From positions 1 through 41,808 of IMG/VR virus record IMGVR_UViG_3300008339_000131: a stretch of 41,808 bases of DNA, one strand, 5' to 3'. Each line of letters starts with the position of its first letter. The first letter of the stretch is position 1. This stretch comes from a virus. Below are positions 1 to 6,478 of this stretch, piece by piece. The position numbers and the translations under genes are program-made. Under the pieces are notes generated by a model. That model searched no databases and had not been told where the DNA came from. It saw only the letters and a program-made list of their open reading frames with translations.

Positions 1-50
1 CTTTACGCTCAAAAGATCTTGATAAACTCTTATCATACGAAGACGACTAA
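1..50 (+). CDS. 3' end of an upstream gene (partial)
   Basis: One forward frame stays open from the window edge to a TAA at 48-50 and encodes the acidic end LRSKDLDKLLSYEDD. The stop overlaps the ATG at 50-52 of the next gene, the same tight packing seen through this operon. Only 15 residues are visible, so the product cannot be named. A second frame is also open to 55-57, so the choice of frame rests on the stop/start overlap. Confidence 0.4.
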   Translation, partial: LRSKDLDKLLSYEDD

Positions 51-235
51 TGGATAATATAACAAGCGCAGTTTTATATACTCTGCTTATTGCAGTGGTA
101 GCATTCTATTATTGGCTTGAGGGTCGCAAAAAAGGTGTTCAAGAGACCCTCATAGTATTCAATGAACACGAACCAGCTGCTCTTAAAAGAGTTCAACACA
201 AACTTAGGGAGATGTTAGGTGTCTCAGATTCTTAA
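50..235 (+). CDS. Small single-pass membrane protein, unknown function
   Basis: This 61-residue protein has one hydrophobic segment at about residues 5-23. A basic patch follows (GRKKG, about 26-30) and then a charged, probably helical tail. By the positive-inside rule the tail should be cytoplasmic. The start overlaps the previous stop and the 3' end overlaps the next gene by 17 bases, so it is probably translationally coupled. I recognise no family. Small membrane proteins like this are common between replication genes of T4-like marine phages. Confidence 0.6.
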   Translation: MDNITSAVLYTLLIAVVAFYYWLEGRKKGVQETLIVFNEHEPAALKRVQHKLREMLGVSDS

Positions 236-416
236 CAGTACTAAAGTAACAGTAGATAAGTTGATAGATGAGTATTATAATCCTAGAAATCTTAATGAAA
301 AAGCATATTTACAAGATTTAGTTGAAGAAGAAATGCTTTCTAAAGGGTTAGATCCCCTAAATAAAAAAGACATCCAGGATTATTGGAAGTCGAAAGGCAT
401 TTTAGTTAATGGCTAA
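219..416 (+). CDS. Small hypothetical protein
   Basis: This is a 65-residue acidic protein without cysteines or membrane segments and predicted mostly helical. It overlaps the membrane-protein gene upstream by 17 bases and the next gene by 8 bases, which supports it being a real gene in a coupled chain. No domain is recognised. The reading frame and compact overlap are the only evidence; function is unknown. Confidence 0.55.
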   Translation: MSQILNSTKVTVDKLIDEYYNPRNLNEKAYLQDLVEEEMLSKGLDPLNKKDIQDYWKSKGILVNG

Positions 417-642
417 TTATACGTTTTATGATACTAAAACTGGTAAAGAGTTCGACATATCCATGCCGATCTCTGAATACGATGCCTACGTAGAAAACAA
501 CCCACATCTTCAACAAGTATTATCGGCTCCTGCTATTGCAGATCCAACTCGATTAGGTTTGAGAAAACCTGATGGAGGTTTTCGTGATGTTTTAAAGAAA
601 GTGAAAAGAGCACATAGAGGGAGTACCGTCAACACCTGGTAA
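409..642 (+). CDS. Conserved small T4-like phage protein, FmdB-like without zinc ligands
   Basis: The 77-residue product begins MANYTFYDTKTGKEF and ends in a basic tail containing KRAHRGSTVN. I recall this pattern from short cyanophage proteins sometimes labelled FmdB-like regulators. FmdB proteins normally carry a CxxC zinc ribbon near the N terminus; here there is no cysteine, so metal binding is not expected. The conserved part is the C-terminal stretch after GLRKPDGGFRDVLKK. It overlaps the gene before it and lies 15 bases ahead of the PhoH-like gene. The family link is from memory and moderate. Confidence 0.55.
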   Translation: MANYTFYDTKTGKEFDISMPISEYDAYVENNPHLQQVLSAPAIADPTRLGLRKPDGGFRDVLKKVKRAHRGSTVNTW

Positions 643-657
643 AAAAAGAGGTACCAC

Positions 658-1434
658 ATGGAAAGACTCACACGCGCTGAAAAGAGATTAATTAAACAAC
701 AAAAGCGTCAAGAGGCTAAACAAGTAAAAAATAACCTAATACTCAAATCGATTATCCCCAAAACAAAAAATCAGGAGTGTGTGTTCAAAGACTTTTCAAA
801 TGGTAGAAACATTTTAATACATGGATTGCCTGGTACCGGCAAATCATTCATTTCACTCTACCTTGCTCTTTCAGAAATAGAACAGTATAAAGACTACAAT
901 AATATTACACTGATACGATCAGTGGTGCCTTCCCGAGATATGGGATTTCTTCCCGGTTCAATAAAAGAAAAATCAAAAATATTTGAACTACCTTATCAAT
1001 CAATATGCTCAGAACTTTACGGTAGAGGTGATGCATATGAGATACTTAAAGGTAAAGGTATAATAGACTTCCAGACAACATCATTTCTAAGAGGAACAAC
1101 TTTAGATAATACTATAATTATAGTAGATGAATGTCAAAATATGACCTATAGTGAACTATGCACTGTTATAACACGTGTAGGTAAAAATTCAAGAATAATT
1201 TTCTGTGGAGATTATAGACAAACTGATCTAGTATATGATGATGAAAGATCTGGTATTCTTAAATTTATGAAAATACTAGAGAGAATGAATAAATATTTTA
1301 GTTCAGTAGAATTTGTAGAAGAGGATATTGTAAGATCAGGACTAGTAAAAGACTTTATTATTAAAAAGACTGCTATGGAAAATAGAAGATATATTAATAA
1401 GGAGACTGATACAGTATCTACTTACTTAAATTGA
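658..1434 (+). CDS. phoH: PhoH-like P-loop ATPase
   Basis: This 258-residue protein has a Walker A motif GLPGTGKS at residues 56-63, a Walker B motif IIIVDECQN at 153-161 and a downstream GDYRQTD sensor-like motif at 184-190. That order and spacing is typical of the PhoH family of ATPases. PhoH-like genes are very common in marine phages; their role is unsettled, with proposals in phosphate-starvation response or RNA metabolism. The N-terminal 30 residues are strongly basic, which suggests nucleic-acid contact (inference). GGTACC and a purine-rich stretch precede the ATG at 658. The stop is followed 2 bases later by the methyltransferase ATG. Confidence 0.9.
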   Translation: MERLTRAEKRLIKQQKRQEAKQVKNNLILKSIIPKTKNQECVFKDFSNGRNILIHGLPGTGKSFISLYLALSEIEQYKDYNNITLIRSVVPSRDMGFLPGSIKEKSKIFELPYQSICSELYGRGDAYEILKGKGIIDFQTTSFLRGTTLDNTIIIVDECQNMTYSELCTVITRVGKNSRIIFCGDYRQTDLVYDDERSGILKFMKILERMNKYFSSVEFVEEDIVRSGLVKDFIIKKTAMENRRYINKETDTVSTYLN

Positions 1435-1436
1435 TT

Positions 1437-2120
1437 ATGAATGAAATTGAAAAACATCTTAAAGAATTAAGCGAAAAAAAATTACTACCTCAGGTGCATT
1501 CTAACTATCTTAGTAGAATTAAAAACTACTATAAGTTTGTACCTGAGGTAGTTTACGATATAGGTGCTTGTGTACTTCACTGGACAAATGAAGCAAAACA
1601 AATATGGCCTACATCTAACTTCTACTGCTTTGAAGCAATGCCTGAAGTAGAATTTATTTTTAAAGATTCTGATATTGCTGGTTATAACATCGGTGTACTA
1701 TCAGACGCTACTGGTAATATAGTTAAATTCTATCAGAACAATTTTTTTCCTGGTGGAAATTCTTACTACAGAGAAAACCCTAAATTTAATTCTGGTGCAG
1801 AACATTATTTTAACGAATCTCATATTAAAGAATATACTACATCTACTTTAGATAATGTAGTTAAAAATAAAAACTTTCCTTTACCAGATCTGATTAAGAT
1901 AGATGTACAAGGTGCAGAACTAGACGTACTTAAAGGTGCTGATATCTGTTTACAGCATACAAAACATCTTATTATGGAATTACAAAAAGTAGAATACAAC
2001 AAAGGTGCACCACATAAAGATATTATTATTGATTATATACGTTCTAAGGGATTTATTTTAGTTGACGATAATGCTTTTAGTGATAATGGACCTGATGGTG
2101 ATTATCATTTTATAAAGTAA
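1437..2120 (+). CDS. FkbM-family SAM-dependent methyltransferase
   Basis: The 227-residue product shows the FkbM pattern. VYDIGAC at 39-45 is a variant of the SAM-binding glycine motif, FEAMPE at 65-70 carries the acidic residue expected to bind the ribose, and LIKIDVQGAELDVLKGA at 152-168 is the family signature. FkbM enzymes are usually O-methyltransferases acting on sugars or other small acceptors; the substrate here is unknown. A TTG at 1431 would add two residues, but the ATG at 1437, just after the PhoH stop, is the more likely start. Given the glycosyltransferase later in the window, a role in modifying phage or host glycans is possible (inference). Confidence 0.8.
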   Translation: MNEIEKHLKELSEKKLLPQVHSNYLSRIKNYYKFVPEVVYDIGACVLHWTNEAKQIWPTSNFYCFEAMPEVEFIFKDSDIAGYNIGVLSDATGNIVKFYQNNFFPGGNSYYRENPKFNSGAEHYFNESHIKEYTTSTLDNVVKNKNFPLPDLIKIDVQGAELDVLKGADICLQHTKHLIMELQKVEYNKGAPHKDIIIDYIRSKGFILVDDNAFSDNGPDGDYHFIK

Positions 2121-2121
2121 C

Positions 2122-2820
2122 ATGCTAGAAAATATTTTAAAACAAAGAAAAACTTTTAATCATATCGAGATTCCTGAAGTAAATAATATACTTGAACAGG
2201 TTAATACAGACTCTGGTAGATATTATAAAACGCCAGAAGGTTTATTATATCCGTCTGTTACTACAGTTACAGGTATTATGAATCAGAAAGCTATTCAGGA
2301 ATGGAGAAGAAAAGTAGGTGAAGAAGAAGCTACTCGTATCAGCACACAAGCTGCTACTAGAGGTACTCGTATTCATCAATTATGTGAAGATTACATTAAC
2401 AATGATGAGATAGATTATTCTAAGTATAACTATAACGACTCTTTAAATTTTAAAGAGTTAAAACCTCTCTTAGATAATCATATTGATAATGTAAGATTGC
2501 AAGAAACAAGAATGTATTCCGATCATCTTCAGATGGCAGGTACTGTAGACTGTGTTGCAGAATGGAAAGGTAAACTTTCTATTATTGATTTTAAGACAGC
2601 TCGTAAACATAAAAACAGAGATTATATTCTTAATTACTTTTGTCAAGCCTCTGCATATGCTATTATGTTTGAAGAGAGATATAATATACCAGTAAGTAGA
2701 ATAGTTATTTTAATTTCTGTTGATAATGAAGTGCCGCAGATATTTGAAGATCGTAGAGATGTATATGTTAATAAACTAATGCAAGTAAGACAAGAGTATA
2801 AAGAGAAGTATAACGTATGA
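2122..2820 (+). CDS. PD-(D/E)XK exonuclease, RecB/Cas4-like
   Basis: This 232-residue protein carries the RecB-type nuclease motifs in order: GTRIHQLCED at 81-90 with His85, GTVD at 140-143 with Asp143, IIDFKTA at 154-160 with Asp156 and Lys158, and the Q-x3-Y motif at 175-179. All predicted metal and catalytic residues are present. Proteins of this type are widespread in T4-like cyanophages, annotated as exonucleases, and probably act in recombination, repair or host DNA breakdown. The start follows the methyltransferase stop by one base, and the 3' end overlaps the next ATG by 4 bases. Confidence 0.82.
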   Translation: MLENILKQRKTFNHIEIPEVNNILEQVNTDSGRYYKTPEGLLYPSVTTVTGIMNQKAIQEWRRKVGEEEATRISTQAATRGTRIHQLCEDYINNDEIDYSKYNYNDSLNFKELKPLLDNHIDNVRLQETRMYSDHLQMAGTVDCVAEWKGKLSIIDFKTARKHKNRDYILNYFCQASAYAIMFEERYNIPVSRIVILISVDNEVPQIFEDRRDVYVNKLMQVRQEYKEKYNV

Positions 2821-3020
2821 AAGCTACTCTTAAAAGAACGATTGTTAAGTCGTTAATTTACAGGTTGTTTGTAATTATGACAACTTATATCATGCTTCTT
2901 GTTACTGGTCAGAATATGGCTGATGCAATTATACCTACTATTATTATTAACTGTTTATGGACTTTGTCTTATTTTATTAATGAGAGAATATGGAATAAGA
3001 TCGATTGGGGTAAGATTTAA
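2817..3020 (+). CDS. DUF2061 small membrane protein
   Basis: The 67-residue product has a basic N terminus, two hydrophobic segments (about 15-30 and 37-53) and the ending ERIWNKIDWGK. That C-terminal pattern, together with TIVKSLIYRLF near the start, matches DUF2061 membrane proteins. Their biochemical role is not known. The ATG overlaps the nuclease stop, so it is the last gene of the first co-translated group. A late-promoter box begins 25 bases after its stop. Confidence 0.75.
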   Translation: MKATLKRTIVKSLIYRLFVIMTTYIMLLVTGQNMADAIIPTIIINCLWTLSYFINERIWNKIDWGKI

Positions 3021-3045
3021 CAGTTGATTTTAATTTTTAACTATA

Positions 3046-3054
3046 CTATAAATA
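3046..3054 (+). promoter_or_regulatory. T4-type late promoter for the tmRNA gene
   Basis: CTATAAATA matches the T4-family late -10 element. In T4 the first transcribed base lies six bases past the final A, which puts the predicted start at about 3060, right at the expected 5' end of the tmRNA acceptor piece. No open reading frame follows for over 350 bases, so an RNA product fits. The gp33-like co-activator for such promoters is encoded at 5622. Confidence 0.7.
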
Positions 3055-3059
3055 AAGAG

Positions 3060-3125
3060 CTGATGTCGTTGACGGAAGTAGAATAGACATTCTGGACGCG
3101 GGGGCAGTACCCGCCGCCTCCACCA
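3060..3125 (+). ncRNA. tmRNA acceptor piece
   Basis: This is the 3' tRNA-like half of the tmRNA. GGACGCGGG leads into a 5-bp T stem, GCGGG (3098-3102) with CCCGC (3110-3114), closing a 7-base loop GGCAGTA (3103-3109). The acceptor strand (3115-3121), discriminator A3122 and CCA (3123-3125) follow. GGACGCGGG is the same block seen before the T loop in E. coli tmRNA. The T loop differs from the tRNA-like TTCRANT form. I believe this loop type occurs in alphaproteobacterial tmRNAs, but that is from memory. The 5' end is inferred from the promoter. Confidence 0.85.
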
Positions 3126-3242
3126 CGGATACACTGGTCGTTGGGTGCAACAGTCCTCCTATTATAAAGAGGGTAAGGCGGAAGAGACTAGTATATAACT
3201 GTTCGCACTGAGCAAAGCGGTGTCTCACAGTGTATCTTTGAT
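3126..3242 (+). other. tmRNA intervening spacer, removed during maturation
   Basis: The 117 bases between the CCA and the coding-piece 5' end join the two halves in the precursor. A 9-bp helix, GATACACTG (3128-3136) with CAGTGTATC (3228-3236), stacks close to the acceptor stem and should present the pre-tmRNA to processing nucleases. Loss of this spacer gives separate acceptor and coding RNAs. No open reading frame is evident in it. Confidence 0.75.
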
Positions 3243-3397
3243 GGGGGCGAAACAGGATCGACAGGTGTAGTAAAGGCTAACCTGAGACTGATGCAAACTC
3301 GTAAATGCAAACGATAACAATGCATATGGTGCTTACGCTCTAGCAGCCTGAGTCACATGAGCTTCGTGAGGTGTGCTTGGAAACAGAAACACCTCAC
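3243..3397 (+). ncRNA. tmRNA coding piece
   Basis: The piece begins with the acceptor 5' strand GGGGGCG (3243-3249) and a D-loop-like GGATCGAC. A short helix follows, CAGGT (3262-3266) with ACCTG (3280-3284), then a possible pseudoknot stem GAG/CTC. The tag frame is 3307-3351. A 9-bp hairpin (3366-3374 with 3389-3397) closes the piece. No T-run follows this hairpin, so it looks like an RNA end or processing structure rather than a terminator, and transcription may continue into the acyl carrier protein gene. The exact 3' end is not determined. Confidence 0.85.
3307..3351 (+). other. tmRNA proteolysis-tag reading frame
   Basis: From the resume codon GCA the frame reads ANDNNAYGAYALAA and then TGA. 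Bacterial tags typically begin AN or AAND and end in a hydrophobic AxAA degron read by ClpX; both ends are kept here. No start codon or ribosome-binding site precedes it, as expected for a frame entered by trans-translation. The degron looks functional. Confidence 0.88.
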
Positions 3398-3417
3398 ACT
3401 ATATTATGGAGATTATA

Positions 3418-3675
3418 ATGACCAAAGAAGAGATCGCAAAAGTAGTTTTTGATCACTTTAATAAAAGTTACGGTATTGATCTTAGCACATTTGATAGAAG
3501 CTATCCGTTATCCCGTCTTAAAGAATTAAATGAAAAGCTAGACTCACTAGAAGTAATAACTTTTATGTCTGAATTAGAAGATATCTTTAAAATTAATACT
3601 ATTACTATTGAAAGTGGTGCTACAACTATTGAAGAATTGATCGATTACCTCTACGAAAATATCGATAAAGAATGA
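3418..3675 (+). CDS. Acyl carrier protein
   Basis: The 85-residue acidic protein has the acyl-carrier signature LDSLEVITFM at 41-50. Ser43 of the DSL motif is the predicted phosphopantetheine site, so it should become a holo-ACP once a host transferase acts. GGAG at 3408-3411 sits correctly before the ATG at 3418. An upstream in-frame TTG would add 15 residues reaching into the tmRNA hairpin and is unlikely. The gene starts about 20 bases after the tmRNA and its stop overlaps the next ATG, tying it to the ketoacyl synthase it probably serves. Confidence 0.88.
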   Translation: MTKEEIAKVVFDHFNKSYGIDLSTFDRSYPLSRLKELNEKLDSLEVITFMSELEDIFKINTITIESGATTIEELIDYLYENIDKE

Positions 3676-4829
3676 GACGTGTTGTAGTTACGGGTGTAGG
3701 TAGTAGAACACCTATTGGTAATAATTTATCAGAAATTAAAGAATCACTCTTTACTGGTAAGCAGGGTACCAAAGAGTATATATTTGGATCGGCTGCTTAT
3801 ATAGTTAAAGATAATATAGATTCACATTTTGATAGATTTGATTTAAACGTCACTGATAGATTTACACGACTGGCATACCTTTCTTTCTTAGATGCAAAAA
3901 ATGATAGCTCCGTACAACCAGAAGGTATATTTTTAGGTGTTGGTTATGGTGGTGGTGCATTAACATACGAAGAATCTTATAGAAGTTTATTTGCTAAGAA
4001 TAAAGTAAAACCTACCGCATTAGTTTGCTCAGTGGTTAATATGGGTGCTAACTTTATTGCTTTAAAAGAGAATATAACAGGTCCAGCTTTTACATATTCT
4101 ACAGCATGTGCATCTGCATCAACTGCAATCGGTGAAGCATATAAAAAAATTGCATATGGGGAGTATGATTGTCTTGCAGCTGGTGGTGCGGAAGCTTGTA
4201 TTAATGAATTACAATTTGCATTCTGGAAAGCAATGAATGCATTAAGTGATGACTGCAAACCGTTCTCAAAAAACAGAAACGGTATTACTATGTCTGAGGG
4301 TTCAGTAATTTTTATATTAGAAGAGCTTGATCACGCATTGAAAAGAAATGCTAATATTTACGGTGAAATAGTAGGGTATGGTGCTACTAATGGTTCTGAA
4401 TCCGTTACTAAACCTAACACACCAGGACAAATAAAAGCAATGCAAATTGCAACTAAAAATATTTTGTTTGACGATATTACCTATATTAACGCACATGGTA
4501 CAGGCACACCAACAGGTGATATAGTTGAATTGCAGAGTATAATTAGTTTGTTTGGTGATAAAGCAAAATATATACCAGTCAGTTCTACAAAGAGTTTACA
4601 TGGACATCTTTTTGGTGCAGCAGGTGCAATAGAGACACTTGCATGTCTTTTAGCATTAAAACATGATGTGGTAATACCTAATTGGAATTTAGACGAATTA
4701 GATAATTCTATATCTAAAAAAGATATTAATCTGCCTACGGAAATCTACAATAGCAAACAAAAAGTAACCTTAAACAACTCGTTTGGTTTTGGTGGTACTA
4801 ATATTACATTAGCTTTTTCAAGTCTATAA
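3672..4829 (+). CDS. Beta-ketoacyl-ACP synthase, FabF/KAS II-like
   Basis: The 385-residue thiolase-fold enzyme keeps the Cys-His-His set: Cys146 in STACASA, His275 in NAHGTGTPTGD and His312 in the KSxHGHLxGAAG-type motif with Lys307. The C-terminal signature NNSFGFGGTN (368-377) is intact. It should condense an acyl-primed enzyme with malonyl-ACP to lengthen a fatty acid by two carbons. At 385 residues it is slightly shorter than bacterial FabF (about 410). It overlaps the ACP gene by 4 bases and is followed by the desaturase. A polyketide-type role is also possible, since KAS folds are shared; intact catalytic residues argue that it is active. Confidence 0.9.
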   Translation: MRRVVVTGVGSRTPIGNNLSEIKESLFTGKQGTKEYIFGSAAYIVKDNIDSHFDRFDLNVTDRFTRLAYLSFLDAKNDSSVQPEGIFLGVGYGGGALTYEESYRSLFAKNKVKPTALVCSVVNMGANFIALKENITGPAFTYSTACASASTAIGEAYKKIAYGEYDCLAAGGAEACINELQFAFWKAMNALSDDCKPFSKNRNGITMSEGSVIFILEELDHALKRNANIYGEIVGYGATNGSESVTKPNTPGQIKAMQIATKNILFDDITYINAHGTGTPTGDIVELQSIISLFGDKAKYIPVSSTKSLHGHLFGAAGAIETLACLLALKHDVVIPNWNLDELDNSISKKDINLPTEIYNSKQKVTLNNSFGFGGTNITLAFSSL

Positions 4830-4832
4830 ATA
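4824..4832 (+). promoter_or_regulatory. Candidate late promoter overlapping the KAS stop codon
   Basis: CTATAAATA contains the TAA stop of the ketoacyl synthase. The T4 late geometry places the first transcribed base at 4838, exactly the A of the desaturase ATG. If used, it would make a leaderless desaturase mRNA. The match to the consensus is full, but the box also encodes the stop codon region and could be chance. Confidence 0.4.
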
Positions 4833-4837
4833 AACTA

Positions 4838-5611
4838 ATGAAATATACTTTAGATTCCTATATTGTATTAATAACTCAATTAATTGCTCATCTTTCCTTT
4901 ATACCTATGATAATGTATGCATCATGGTATCATTGGTTGATTGCTTATGGTATAGCAGTTATAATGGGTGGTATCGGAATAGGTATGATCAACCATCGCT
5001 ACTTAACACATAAAGCATTTAAGTTTAATAGTGATTGGGTGCGTAATATTTTTCTTTTTATTGCAGTTTTTACATTACAAGGACCATCTCTTTCTTGGGT
5101 TGCTATTCACAGAGAGCATCATGCATATACAGACAGAGAAAAAGATCCTCACGGTCCTCATCATGGATTTATAAATTCATATTTTGGATTTGTTATGCAT
5201 GAGCAAAAGGTTGCATTTGTTAAAGATTACGTAAAGCATAAAGAGCTAGTATTCTTATACAAATATCATTGGTTAATTAACATCTCTCTAATAGTAATTT
5301 TATATTTAATATTCGGGTTTATGGGACCAATAGTAGGATTTTTAGTACCAGGTGCTTATGTCTGGTTTGTAACTGGTATGGTAAACATATTTTCACACAT
5401 GAAAAATATTGGTTATAGAAACTACGAAACAAAAGATAATAGTGTAAACTTACCTTTTCTTGCTTATGTTTCTCTAGGAGAAGCATGGCATAATAATCAT
5501 CATGGTGATCCTAGAAACCCTTATTTCTCTACTAATAAAAAAGAGTTTGATCTTATAGGATCGTTTATTTCTTTTTTAAAATATAATAAAATAATAAATG
5601 TAAATCAGTGA
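4838..5611 (+). CDS. Membrane fatty-acid desaturase (acyl-lipid or acyl-CoA type)
   Basis: The 257-residue protein has the three histidine boxes of the membrane di-iron desaturases: HRYLTH at 53-58, HREHH at 91-95 and HNNHH at 218-222. An additional histidine at 187 is in the usual place for an iron ligand. Four or so hydrophobic stretches (about 8-30, 34-50, 68-88, 145-185) fit the family topology. It should introduce a double bond, probably at delta-9, into fatty acyl chains in the host inner membrane, using host electron donors. It lies directly after the ketoacyl synthase, so the three genes look like one lipid-remodelling cassette. Confidence 0.9.
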   Translation: MKYTLDSYIVLITQLIAHLSFIPMIMYASWYHWLIAYGIAVIMGGIGIGMINHRYLTHKAFKFNSDWVRNIFLFIAVFTLQGPSLSWVAIHREHHAYTDREKDPHGPHHGFINSYFGFVMHEQKVAFVKDYVKHKELVFLYKYHWLINISLIVILYLIFGFMGPIVGFLVPGAYVWFVTGMVNIFSHMKNIGYRNYETKDNSVNLPFLAYVSLGEAWHNNHHGDPRNPYFSTNKKEFDLIGSFISFLKYNKIINVNQ

Positions 5612-5621
5612 ATGGTACAAT

Positions 5622-5855
5622 ATGAAAATAGCCAACGTTAAATCTTCTGCCGACTTCGTTAAAGAAATAGATAAATTAGTTTTAAGTAAAAATTTAACTT
5701 TTTTTGACGCTGTAATGTATTATTGTGAAACAAATAATGTTGAGGTAGAGACAGCTGCTTCACTTATTAAACAAAGTGCTCTATTAAAAGCTAGGATACA
5801 AGTAGAAGCAGAAAATCTTAACATGGTAAGAAAGACGAGTCGACTTCCTATATGA
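5622..5855 (+). CDS. 33: Late transcription co-activator gp33
   Basis: This 77-residue acidic, helical protein matches my memory of cyanophage gp33: a DAVMYYCETNNVEVETAASLI core and an ending near RLPI. In T4, gp33 bridges host RNA polymerase and the sliding clamp gp45 to activate late promoters with the sigma-like gp55. T4 gp33 is 112 residues, so this is a reduced form. The gene overlaps the next ATG by 4 bases, and the order 33-59-32 is the usual one in T4-like phages. Late-promoter boxes in the window are its expected targets. Confidence 0.8.
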   Translation: MKIANVKSSADFVKEIDKLVLSKNLTFFDAVMYYCETNNVEVETAASLIKQSALLKARIQVEAENLNMVRKTSRLPI

Positions 5856-6424
5856 GTCCTTTTGAAGCATATAAGCTTTATACGGCAATCAAGAATCACT
5901 TTACAACAGAGTCATATGACTTCTTTAAATACAACGGTAAGGTGAGAGCATCTGAACATACATTTGAAACTCGTAAAGACAAATATATGTTTTATAAACT
6001 ATCTAAGCATGAAGATCCTCTTACATTCTTGGTTGCTAATCTCTCAGAAAATCAGAAACTATGGGTAGGTGATCTATTTGGTTTAGATCAGCAGATGAAG
6101 TATAATGAGTTTCTAAGACGTAAACAAACTCTTACATATATGTTTGAGGGTGATATAGACAATCTTCTTGAAAACTTCGATGCTAACTTTGAAGTAAAAC
6201 CAGGTGACTATCCCTACCTTCTCACTCTACTCACACGCAAAAAGATCTCAAAAGAGACTTTCATTATCATACAAGACTGTGTTCGTTTCTTTAGTAAGTG
6301 GAATAAAGAAATTACAGACCCTGTCTTATGGCCACAAATAGCTTTGAATTGTAAAAAGCTACATCCATTTCTTTCTTACGAGAAAGATAAATACTGTGCA
6401 ATACTTCGCAATAAATTTAGTTGA
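5852..6424 (+). CDS. 59: DNA helicase loader gp59
   Basis: The 190-residue protein begins MSPFEAYKLYTAIKNHF and continues with FFKYNGKVRAS and a KYMFYKLSKH segment, the N-terminal pattern of T4 gp59. In T4, gp59 binds forked DNA and gp32 and loads the gp41 helicase onto the lagging strand. The T4 protein is 217 residues. Its place between gp33 and gp32, with a 4-base overlap with gp33, supports the call. The stop codon sits inside the -35 box of the gp32 promoter. Confidence 0.85.
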   Translation: MSPFEAYKLYTAIKNHFTTESYDFFKYNGKVRASEHTFETRKDKYMFYKLSKHEDPLTFLVANLSENQKLWVGDLFGLDQQMKYNEFLRRKQTLTYMFEGDIDNLLENFDANFEVKPGDYPYLLTLLTRKKISKETFIIIQDCVRFFSKWNKEITDPVLWPQIALNCKKLHPFLSYEKDKYCAILRNKFS

Positions 6425-6449
6425 AGTATTATACATCGTCGCATATAAT
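6421..6449 (+). promoter_or_regulatory. Sigma-70-type promoter for gp32
   Basis: TTGAAG (6421-6426) and TATAAT (6444-6449) are separated by 17 bases, the optimal spacing for host sigma-70 polymerase. The predicted start near 6456 leaves a leader of about 23 bases with the ribosome-binding site CGGAG at 6468-6472 before the ATG at 6479. It gives gp32 its own early expression, separate from the late boxes elsewhere. Confidence 0.65.
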
Positions 6450-6478
6450 TAATACATCGAAACACAACGGAGAATATT

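Larger units (their letters stand above)
3060..3397 (+). ncRNA. ssrA: Circularly permuted two-piece tmRNA (precursor)
   Basis: This non-coding region holds both halves of a tmRNA in permuted order: acceptor piece, spacer, coding piece. The acceptor 3' strand CGCCTCC (3115-3121) pairs over 7 bp with GGGGGCG (3243-3249). The third pair is the G-U wobble that marks alanine charging, and ACCA (3122-3125) gives the discriminator and an encoded CCA. The coding half carries the tmRNA-like start with GGATCGAC and a tag frame ending ALAA-stop. The order is that of alphaproteobacterial two-piece tmRNAs. The outer ends are estimated: the start from the late promoter, the end from the closing hairpin. 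tmRNA with SmpB frees stalled ribosomes and tags the stalled product for ClpXP-type proteolysis. Confidence 0.92.

Noticed and set aside
3091-3125. An isolated tRNA 3' half
   Set aside because: There is no anticodon arm or 5' half upstream. The matching 5' acceptor strand lies downstream at 3243, so it belongs to the permuted tmRNA.
3046-3228. Minus-strand ORF of 60 codons over the tmRNA acceptor piece and spacer
   Set aside because: It overlaps structured RNA on the other strand and has no recognisable protein character.
3373-3417. Upstream extension of the acyl carrier protein from a TTG
   Set aside because: It would run through the closing hairpin of the tmRNA. The ATG at 3418 has GGAG at good spacing and gives a normal ACP length.
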